Assembly (NCBI GenBank): GCA_030049565.1
Contig: JASIKQ010000049.1
Location: 1 to 5,061, forward strand
DNA: 5,061 bases
Direction of reading: 5' to 3'
From: Candidatus Sulfotelmatobacter sp.
Lineage (GTDB): Bacteria > Acidobacteriota > Terriglobia > Terriglobales > Acidobacteriaceae
Shown: piece by piece, positions 1-5,061 of the stretch
How the letters are laid out: every line of letters begins with the position of its first letter
Numbering within the stretch: the stretch's first letter is position 1
Program-made: the position numbers and the translations under genes
Notes under the pieces: generated by a model
Seen by the model: the letters and a program-made list of their open reading frames with translations, nothing else
Database searches by the model: none
Told to the model about the DNA's origin: nothing

Positions 1-1258
1 ACAAGCGAAAATATCCCTTCGGCGGATCCTCCCGAAAATCATCCTGCTCGATATAAAGCACCCGCGAAAACGGCACCTTGCGCGTGCCCGCGCTCGCATC
101 CTCGGGATTATTCACCGCGTCCATTTCTTCAACCTGATTCTCTGGGTAATTATCGATCACCACTTTTAGCGGCCGCAGCACTGCCATCACCCGCAACGCG
201 CGCTTATTCAAATCTTCGCGCACAAAATGTTCCAGCATGGCCAGCTCAATCGAGCCGTTGGTCTTCGACACTCCAATCGACGCCACAAAATTCCGGATCG
301 CCTCCGGCGGATACCCGCGCCGCCGAATCCCAACCAGCGTCGGCATGCGCGGATCGTCCCACCCGCTCACCCGTCCCTCCTGCACTAATTGCAGCAGCTT
401 GCGTTTGCTGAGCAGCGTATAAGTCAGATTCAGCCGGTCAAACTCGATCTGCCGCGAAGGAAAAATTCCCAACTGCTGAATGAACCAGTTGTAAAGCGGC
501 CGATGATCTTCAAACTCCAGCGTGCAAATCGAATGCGTAACCCGCTCAATCGAATCTGACTGCCCGTGCGCGTAGTCGTACATGGGATAAATGCACCACT
601 TGTCCCCGGTGCGGTGATGCGAGGCGTGCAGAATGCGGTACATCACCGGATCGCGCATGTTCAGATTCGGCGAAGCCATATCAATCTTCGCGCGCAACAC
701 CCGCGATCCATCGGGAAACTCGCCTGCGCGCATGCGCTCAAACAAATTCAAATTTTCTTCGGCTGTTCGATTGCGATAGGGGCTCTCTTTCCCCGGCTCT
801 TTCAAAGTTCCGCGATACTGCCGAATTTCTTCGGCGCTCAAATCGTCAACGTAAGCCTTGCCGTCTTTAATCAGCTTGATCGCCCACTCGTAGAGCTGAT
901 CGAAATAATCCGAGGCGTAGAAGAGACCATCCCACTGGAAGCCAAGCCAGTTCACATCCGCCTTGATCGATTCGACGTACTCGGTCTCTTCCTTCTCAGG
1001 ATTGGTATCGTCAAACCGCAGATTGGTATGCCCGCCAAATTCGTCGGCCAGTCCGAAATCGATGCAGATTGCTTTGGCGTGCCCAATGTGGAGGTATCCG
1101 TTGGGCTCAGGCGGGAAACGCGTCTGCACGCGGCCGCCATGTTTACCGGCCTTCAAGTCTTCGACAACGATGTCGCGAATAAAATTCGACGGCGCAGGCG
1201 ACGGGGATGCAGCCGCAGCTTTTTCTCCGGCTTCCGATGAGGATTGAGACGGATTCAT
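1..1258 (-). CDS. glnS: Glutaminyl-tRNA synthetase (GlnRS), 3' end outside the window
   Basis: This cytoplasmic class Ic enzyme joins glutamine to tRNA(Gln) using ATP. Reading the minus strand from the ATG at 1258 gives 419 residues, open to the window edge. E. coli GlnRS has about 554, so roughly 135-140 residues of the C-terminal anticodon-binding barrels are missing. Residues 1-24 are an Ala/Ser/Pro-rich tail outside the conserved fold. The HIGH signature is in [12 protein letters not shown] (HIGH 57-60), followed by [12 protein letters not shown] (80-91), and the KMSKS-type loop is LLSKRKL (282-288). By recalled alignment with the E. coli enzyme, residues near bound glutamine are kept: Arg47 (R30), Tyr227 (Y211), Cys245 (C229) and Gln270 (Q255). 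WDDPRMPT and RRRGY after the loop are typical GlnRS, not GluRS. The start is fixed by an in-frame TAA five codons upstream; only a weak purine stretch (AAGAG) lies before it. It follows gltX on the same strand after 343 bp. Confidence 0.97.
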   Translation of the reverse strand, partial: MNPSQSSSEAGEKAAAASPSPAPSNFIRDIVVEDLKAGKHGGRVQTRFPPEPNGYLHIGHAKAICIDFGLADEFGGHTNLRFDDTNPEKEETEYVESIKADVNWLGFQWDGLFYASDYFDQLYEWAIKLIKDGKAYVDDLSAEEIRQYRGTLKEPGKESPYRNRTAEENLNLFERMRAGEFPDGSRVLRAKIDMASPNLNMRDPVMYRILHASHHRTGDKWCIYPMYDYAHGQSDSIERVTHSICTLEFEDHRPLYNWFIQQLGIFPSRQIEFDRLNLTYTLLSKRKLLQLVQEGRVSGWDDPRMPTLVGIRRRGYPPEAIRNFVASIGVSKTNGSIELAMLEHFVREDLNKRALRVMAVLRPLKVVIDNYPENQVEEMDAVNNPEDASAGTRKVPFSRVLYIEQDDFREDPPKGYFRL

Positions 1259-1351
1259 GAACTCTTGATCTTATCGCAACGGGATGGCGAATTCTCGACA
1301 AGAAGTCCTCTGTTGATAGGTCAACTTGATTCGCACGAAAGTGCTGACGGC

Positions 1352-1400
1352 GTCATCCCGAAGTCCCCGCGTTCTTACCAGCGGGGCGAGGGATCTCGCG
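1352..1400 (+). repeat. Palindromic intergenic repeat, unit 1
   Basis: The unit starts with GTCATCCCGA (1352-1361), the same ten bases that open unit 2 at 1443. It contains the inverted repeat CCCCGC (1365-1370) / GCGGGG (1381-1386) around a 10-base loop. An outer TCCC (1356-1359) can pair with GGGA (1390-1393). It closes with a GAGGGATCTCGCG stretch, the kind of ending I recall for dispersed repeats in acidobacterial intergenic regions. The boundaries are approximate, and the family assignment is from memory. Confidence 0.55.
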
Positions 1401-1442
1401 CGCAGAGACAGGCGGCACTGCTCCAGACGACTGCTCCAATCT

Positions 1443-1488
1443 GTCATCCCGACCGGAGCGGAGGGGCCTGCTTTTGCAGGCGGCGGGC
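1443..1488 (+). repeat. Palindromic intergenic repeat, unit 2
   Basis: The unit begins GTCATCCCGACCGGAGCGGA and then forms a perfect hairpin: GCCTGC (1466-1471), loop TTTT, GCAGGC (1476-1481). The opening ten bases match unit 1, 91 bp upstream in the same orientation. This is the form I recall as a very common dispersed repeat in Terriglobia genomes. Its translations are often mis-annotated there as small proteins with strings such as VIPTGAEGPAF or CHPDRSGG, both of which appear here in two frames. That makes the short frames crossing it very unlikely to be genes. The right boundary is uncertain. Confidence 0.65.
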
Positions 1489-1553
1489 ATCACCAAAGAA
1501 TGTTGACCCCAACGGAAGTCGCCCTCGATAATAAGGTTGCCCTGGACAGGTTG

Positions 1554-1583
1554 ACGGCCCCGATGGCAACGGTTCGGGGCCAT
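1554..1583 (-). terminator. GC-rich hairpin just after gltX, possible terminator
   Basis: GGCCCCGA (1556-1563) and TCGGGGCC (1574-1581) form a perfect 8-bp stem around a 10-base loop. On the minus-strand transcript it extends to 10 bp with one G-U pair. It starts about 18 bases after the gltX stop codon, a usual place for a transcription end or a 3'-end stabilising structure. No run of T follows it on the minus strand (next bases CAACCTGTCC), so it is not a classical intrinsic terminator. It could instead be another unit of the palindromic repeats in this spacer. Confidence 0.45.
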
Positions 1584-1601
1584 ACAAGGCATGCTGGCAG
1601 T

Positions 1602-3128
1602 TTATTGAGTTTTTCGGAGCGCCTGTTCAACCCGCCGCAGCACCGTCTCCCGGCCCAGCACCTCCAGCGTCTCAAACAGCGGCGGCGCGTTCTTTCTCCC
1701 GCAAACGGCCTCGCGAATCGGCTGAAACATTTGCCCCGCCTTCACGCCCAATTCCTGCGCAGCTGCCCGCAGTGCATGATCCAGCGGGTCATGCTTAAAC
1801 TCCACGCCCCCCAGCACCTCGCGCGCCTTGGTCAGAACTTTCAGCGCCATCCCGGCATCGCCCTTCTGCGGAATCAACTCCGCCGCATTGTAAGAGGGCA
1901 ACTGATCCACAAAAAAGAAGTCAGCCGCCGTCAGCACATCGCGCAGCAACTTAATGCGCTCGCGAATCAGCCGAGTAATTCGCAGCATCCTCTCCGCCGA
2001 AACCTCGAATCCCGCCCCGCGCACAATCGGCAGCAGACGGTGGCTCAAATCCTCCACTGGCAACCCACGAATCTGCTCCGCATTCAACCAAACCGCTTTC
2101 GGATCAAACATCTCCTCCGCAGTCGCAGCCGGCTCCTTAAAATTCACCACGGCGTTCGACCTATTAATCCCCTCTAACGAGAACGCGTCCTGCAACTCCC
2201 GCAGCGTCATGTTTTCCCGATCATTTTTCGGCGACCACCCGAGCAGGCACAAGAAATTGATGAATGCCTCCGGCAAGAATCCGGCGTCGCGATAAGTGGT
2301 CACGCTCTCCACCGGCCCATGCCGCCGCTTCGAAAGCTTAGTCCCATCCGGAGCAACCAGCAGTGGCAGATGCGCAAACTGCGGCGGCGCAAAACCCGCA
2401 GCCTCGAAGATCAGCACATGCTTAAACGTATTCGTCAGATGGTCCTGCCCGCGAATGACGTGCGAGATTCTCAAATCAGCATCGTCCGCGCACGACGCCA
2501 GATGATATGTCGGCATGCCATCCGAACGCAGCAGAGCGAAGTCCTCGATATCGTCTGTGGACTTGCCCTGCAACCCATACACAGCGTCACCGAATCGAAT
2601 CACCCAGGTATCGCCGTCCCAATGTACGTTTGAGGATCTTGGTATCCAATGCGCCTCCGTTCCCCGCGGCACGCGAAACCGTAGGGCAAACGGCTCACCC
2701 GCCGCCGCCCGCCGGTCGCTCTCCCCACGCGACAGCTCCCGCGCGCCGGAATTAAACAACCATGTTCCCTGCGCCCCCGATTTCTCCCCATCGCCCGCAT
2801 GTGCCGGCGTGAAGTCGCGGTAAGCCAGACCCTTCTCAAAAATCGCCCCCGCCATCTTGCGATGGAGCTCGATTCGGTCAGACTGTTTGTATTCCTCGTC
2901 CCATCCCAGGTTCAGCCATTTCAAGCCGTCAAAAGCCGATTCCACACCAGCCTGCGTGTTGCGGTCGACGTCAGTATCGTCGAGCCGCAGAATCATCGTA
3001 CCGCCGTTATGGCGCGCATACAGCCAGTTGAAGATGAACGTGCGCGCGCTTCCTACGTGAAGAAAGCCCGTCGGTGAGGGCGCAAAACGCACCCGCGGAG
3101 CAGAGGACATGGAAGAAGACTTAGGCAT
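1602..3128 (-). CDS. gltX: Glutamyl-tRNA synthetase (GluRS)
   Basis: This cytoplasmic class Ic enzyme attaches glutamate to tRNA(Glu), and bacterial Glu-tRNA can also feed tetrapyrrole synthesis. The 508-residue length is normal for bacterial GluRS. The catalytic domain opens with [17 protein letters not shown] (HIGH-type HVGS, 24-27), then RLDDTD (48-53), MPTYHLA (205-211), VIRGQDH (224-230) and the KMSKS-type loop KLSKRRHG (264-271). The C-terminal part is the helical anticodon-binding region. No cysteine occurs before residue 213, so the zinc site of E. coli-type GluRS is absent. About 11 extra residues (around 331-341) sit between the AVVNF and WLN elements, where most GluRS are compact. 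The frame is open upstream to a TTG at 3158. I prefer the ATG at 3128 because AAAGG lies 7 bases before it and the conserved fold begins soon after; the ATG at 3110 has no such site. glnS follows on the same strand. Confidence 0.97.
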   Translation of the reverse strand: MPKSSSMSSAPRVRFAPSPTGFLHVGSARTFIFNWLYARHNGGTMILRLDDTDVDRNTQAGVESAFDGLKWLNLGWDEEYKQSDRIELHRKMAGAIFEKGLAYRDFTPAHAGDGEKSGAQGTWLFNSGARELSRGESDRRAAAGEPFALRFRVPRGTEAHWIPRSSNVHWDGDTWVIRFGDAVYGLQGKSTDDIEDFALLRSDGMPTYHLASCADDADLRISHVIRGQDHLTNTFKHVLIFEAAGFAPPQFAHLPLLVAPDGTKLSKRRHGPVESVTTYRDAGFLPEAFINFLCLLGWSPKNDRENMTLRELQDAFSLEGINRSNAVVNFKEPAATAEEMFDPKAVWLNAEQIRGLPVEDLSHRLLPIVRGAGFEVSAERMLRITRLIRERIKLLRDVLTAADFFFVDQLPSYNAAELIPQKGDAGMALKVLTKAREVLGGVEFKHDPLDHALRAAAQELGVKAGQMFQPIREAVCGRKNAPPLFETLEVLGRETVLRRVEQALRKTQ

Positions 3129-3135
3129 AAGTGGA

Positions 3136-3140
3136 CCTTT
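3136..3140 (-). promoter_or_regulatory. Ribosome binding site for gltX
   Basis: The minus strand reads AAAGG, seven bases before the ATG at 3128. This Shine-Dalgarno-like match decides for that start over the upstream TTG (3158) and the internal ATG (3110), neither of which has a comparable site. Confidence 0.6.
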
Positions 3141-3141
3141 G

Positions 3142-3171
3142 ATGGTAGGAGCAGTCAAAAATATCCGTCAA
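3142..3171 (-). promoter_or_regulatory. Candidate sigma70-type promoter for gltX
   Basis: On the minus strand, TTGACG (3171-3166; 5 of 6 to consensus) and TACCAT (3147-3142; 4 of 6) are separated by 18 bases. They lie directly before gltX. Against it, transcription would start only a few bases before the ATG at 3128 and would leave out the AAAGG site. Either the leader is extremely short or the true promoter is further upstream. This call comes from pattern matching only. Confidence 0.27.
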
Positions 3172-3234
3172 GCTGTCCACTCCATAAGTACTTGAGACAT
3201 TAGCCCACTACCGCCGCTCATGATTGGCTAGGCT

Positions 3235-3256
3235 GCCTACCGGATTCCGGGTAGGC
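3235..3256. repeat. Inverted repeat in the divergent gltX / sensor intergenic region
   Basis: GCCTAC-CGG (3235-3243) pairs with CCG-(G)-GTAGGC (3247-3256), giving nine base pairs, a three-base loop (ATT) and one bulged G. TAG (3229-3231) and CTA (3257-3259) can add to the stem. It lies about 107 bp upstream of gltX and 117 bp upstream of the sensor gene. Both genes read away from it, so a terminator role is unlikely. It may be an operator, a dispersed repeat or a chance palindrome. Confidence 0.45.
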
Positions 3257-3313
3257 CTAACCCCGGTCAGTGTACTTAAATCCTATTGTGTTCATGCCCG
3301 TCGCTATGAAACC

Positions 3314-3376
3314 ATGAAGCATCGATTTTTCCTAAATTCCCGTACGCATCCAGGGTACACTCGCCAGGTTTCATGA
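3314..3376 (+). other. Possible 20-residue leader ORF overlapping the sensor start
   Basis: An ATG at 3314 opens a 20-codon frame whose TGA (3374-3376) overlaps the sensor ATG (3373-3375) as ATGA, the arrangement used in translational coupling. A still shorter frame of three codons (3306-3317) ends in an ATGA overlap with this one. Neither has a clear Shine-Dalgarno sequence, and the peptide is polar and basic with no recognised features. Such overlaps arise easily by chance, so this is only a possibility. Confidence 0.15.
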
Positions 3377-5061
3377 ACAGCATCGCGACCAGCATCGTAA
3401 TCATCCCCGGCGTCGTCGCCTTATTGTTGTGCCTGCTGTTCACCTATCTCCACGAGCAAAGTCGCCAGGCCTATTTTCGTGCCTGGCAAATCGCCTGGGC
3501 ATGTTATACCCTTCACTACGCGCTTGACGCTTTCCGCTACTACCATCCACCCGCCTGGGCAGCCTTTTTTTTCAGTGCGCTGTTCTCGGCCGCGATGGGC
3601 GTGAGCATTTTCGTCTCTACCCGCCTCACCCGTGCCACCTTCCGCCTGCAATGGTATGACTGGGCTCTCGCAGCCGCCGGAGCTGCCGCCGCCTGTTACG
3701 ACTTCCGTGCGCGCCTCATTTCCGGCGGACGCCCACCCGAACATCCGCTCAACATGAGCATCATCTTCCTAAGTCTCATTCTGCTCTACTGCTCGGCGGC
3801 CTTCTACGTGCACGCCTACCGCCGCGGATCGGCCGCCTTCAAACTGCTGGCGATCTCGCTGGCGTTCTGGGCCGTGTTGCTGGGTTCAATTCAGTCGACT
3901 CATCCCTGGGCTGAGATGTTTGACGCTCTCGGCCGTGTCGTCGGCCCGATTCCGCAAATGCTGCTCGGCATCGCCATGGTGATGGTTTTGTTTGAAAACG
4001 AGCGCAATGCCGTTCAGGAAAACACCCTCGCCCTTTCCACGCTGGGCGTCGATCCCCGCCGCCTGCTCACCGCTGACGATCTGCTGCCCAGCATGCAGGC
4101 AGCGCTCGATCGCTTGGGTGGCGCGGTCTCGGCCCGCCGCGTAGTGATTTACATCTCTGAGCGCTGGCGTAGCCTCTTGCCCTCAGTGCAGCGCGGTTTC
4201 TCTCCAGAGTTTCTCGATGTACTCAGCCAGACCGGCGCCGGCCAGTACCTGTGCGACATGGCGTACCGTCAGGGCGGCTTGTTTACCGTTCATGATCTCG
4301 AGCATATGGCCGAACCCTTGCCTCTGGGCTCAACCGCAAGCTTCGCCGATTTCAAAAAAGTGCTCACAGAAGCGGAAATCAAGAACCTCACCGCCGTCAG
4401 CCTGCAAACCCGCGAGCACATGTTTGGCGTGATTCTGTTTCCCCACGCTCAGCGCAAAGCCTTTGGCGCTTCCGGGCCGCGGCTCATGGTCGGCCTCGCC
4501 CTGCAACTCGGACTGACCCTCGAAAACTACCTCATCACTCACGATGCCCACCGCCGCACCCAGGAATACGAGTTGCTCACTGAAATCGGCCAGGCCATCA
4601 GTTCCCACCTCAACCAGGATGAAGTCCTGCGCACCATTCACACCGAACTGGGCCAGATTTTCAACACCAGCAACTTCTACATCGCCTTTCAGGAGGGCGA
4701 CGAAATCCGATTCGAACTTGAAGTCGAAGACAATCGCATTCTCCCCAAGCGATCTCGCAAGCTGGAGAATGCCTTTACCGAATACGTCATTCGCACAGGT
4801 GAGCCGCTGCTCATTCGCTCCGATCTCGAAAAAACCCGGGCGAAATTAGGCATCACTTACAAGCCCGAGCGTCCCGCCAAGTGCCTCTGCGCCGCGCCCA
4901 TTCTCCTTGGCGGCAAGCCCGCCGGCGTCATGAGCGCCATGAGCACCGGGCGCGAGTTTGTTTTCGAACAGCGCGATCTCGACGTGCTGGTCACCGCTGC
5001 TGGCCAGGTCTCCGTCGCGGTCGAAAACGCTCGCCTCTTCGCCGACGAGCAGCGCCGCTCC
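3373..5061 (+). CDS. Membrane-bound GAF-domain sensor protein, 3' end outside the window
   Basis: From the ATG at 3373 the frame stays open for 563 codons to the window edge. An in-frame TGA (3307-3309) with no other ATG after it supports this start; the only Shine-Dalgarno hint is AGG five bases upstream. Residues 1-207 hold about seven hydrophobic segments, near 8-26, 37-53, 61-82, 94-110, 128-148, 155-173 and 189-207, which points to an inner-membrane input domain. A charged linker (208-230) leads to a diverged GAF-like region (about 235-388). A better GAF domain follows (about 398-555), ending in the typical APILLGGKPAGVMSA strand and a VSVAVENARLFADEQRRS helix that usually leads into another GAF or the output domain. 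The output could be a histidine kinase, GGDEF or PP2C-type phosphatase; it is not visible, so signal and pathway remain unknown. The gene is divergent from gltX with no evident link. The domain calls are by eye; the GAF2 call is firmer than GAF1. Confidence 0.82.
   Translation, partial: MNSIATSIVIIPGVVALLLCLLFTYLHEQSRQAYFRAWQIAWACYTLHYALDAFRYYHPPAWAAFFFSALFSAAMGVSIFVSTRLTRATFRLQWYDWALAAAGAAAACYDFRARLISGGRPPEHPLNMSIIFLSLILLYCSAAFYVHAYRRGSAAFKLLAISLAFWAVLLGSIQSTHPWAEMFDALGRVVGPIPQMLLGIAMVMVLFENERNAVQENTLALSTLGVDPRRLLTADDLLPSMQAALDRLGGAVSARRVVIYISERWRSLLPSVQRGFSPEFLDVLSQTGAGQYLCDMAYRQGGLFTVHDLEHMAEPLPLGSTASFADFKKVLTEAEIKNLTAVSLQTREHMFGVILFPHAQRKAFGASGPRLMVGLALQLGLTLENYLITHDAHRRTQEYELLTEIGQAISSHLNQDEVLRTIHTELGQIFNTSNFYIAFQEGDEIRFELEVEDNRILPKRSRKLENAFTEYVIRTGEPLLIRSDLEKTRAKLGITYKPERPAKCLCAAPILLGGKPAGVMSAMSTGREFVFEQRDLDVLVTAAGQVSVAVENARLFADEQRRS

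Larger units (their letters stand above)
1259..1601. other. gltX-glnS intergenic spacer, no convincing gene
   Basis: This 343-bp stretch separates the gltX stop from the glnS start. Short open frames cross it on both strands, but none has a ribosome binding site or a recognisable protein, and they read through repeat DNA. It contains two related repeat units starting with GTCATCCCGA and a long GC-rich hairpin next to gltX. A separate glnS promoter might be expected here. The best -35-like box on the minus strand is TTGACC (1319-1324), but no good -10 box stands at the right distance, so I do not annotate a promoter. Confidence 0.75.

Noticed and set aside
566..1240. A 224-codon plus-strand open frame opposite glnS
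   Set aside because: It lies wholly antisense to a well-supported glnS and has no recognisable protein features or ribosome binding site; codon bias of the real gene explains the open frame.
1259..1330. A promoter for glnS on the minus strand
   Set aside because: The TTGACC box lacks a -10 box at 16-19 bases, and the GATAAG further down lacks a properly spaced -35 box. The evidence is too weak to list.
1352..1488. A short CRISPR array
   Set aside because: There are only two partial copies sharing about ten bases, with internal palindromes and unequal content; this fits dispersed repeats, not regular repeat-spacer units.
1353..1592. A 79-codon minus-strand frame in the gltX-glnS spacer
   Set aside because: It consists of repeat and hairpin DNA and has no ribosome binding site. 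It resembles the spurious small proteins that such repeats produce.
1326..2177. A 283-codon plus-strand open frame spanning the spacer and the end of gltX
   Set aside because: It reads through the palindromic repeats and then antisense to gltX. Its composition is Arg/Gln/His-rich, typical of a shadow frame.
3129..3158. The longer gltX form starting at TTG 3158
   Set aside because: It adds ten residues outside the conserved fold, uses a rarer start codon and overlaps the candidate promoter, whereas the ATG at 3128 has AAAGG at good spacing.
3421..3744. A 107-codon minus-strand frame opposite the sensor gene
   Set aside because: It is antisense to the hydrophobic N-terminal part of the sensor and looks like low-complexity shadow translation.

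Overview
The window reads as ordinary chromosomal DNA from a moderately GC-rich soil-type bacterium. An Acidobacteria (Terriglobia, Koribacter-like) source is my best guess. The guess rests on the presence of both a dedicated glutaminyl-tRNA synthetase and a glutamyl-tRNA synthetase. It also rests on an intergenic repeat beginning GTCATCCCGA(C)CGGAGCG, a type I recall as common in acidobacterial genomes, and on the style of the GAF-domain sensor. None of this was checked against a database.

Layout: positions 1-1258 (minus strand) hold glnS, whose 3' end is cut off by the window edge. Positions 1259-1601 are a 343-bp gap with no convincing gene; it holds two related palindromic repeat units and a strong hairpin just after the next gene's stop. 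Positions 1602-3128 (minus) hold a complete gltX, with a good ribosome binding site that places its start at the ATG at 3128. Positions 3129-3372 are a divergent intergenic region with a candidate gltX promoter, one strong inverted repeat and two very short nested reading frames. Positions 3373-5061 (plus) hold the 5' part of a membrane-bound sensor with about seven transmembrane segments followed by two GAF or GAF-like domains. Its output domain lies beyond the window edge.

How the genes relate: gltX and glnS are paralogous class Ic aminoacyl-tRNA synthetases, lying in tandem in the order gltX then glnS. They charge tRNA-Glu and tRNA-Gln, so this organism can make Gln-tRNA(Gln) directly rather than relying only on the GatCAB transamidation route. 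The gap and the hairpin suggest they are not tightly co-transcribed. The divergent sensor gene has no evident functional link to them. I found no CRISPR array, mobile element, tRNA or rRNA gene, and no clear sign of an undescribed system. The most unusual items are an insertion in GluRS, a chain of ATGA-overlapping mini-ORFs before the sensor, and the unassigned seven-helix input domain of that sensor.
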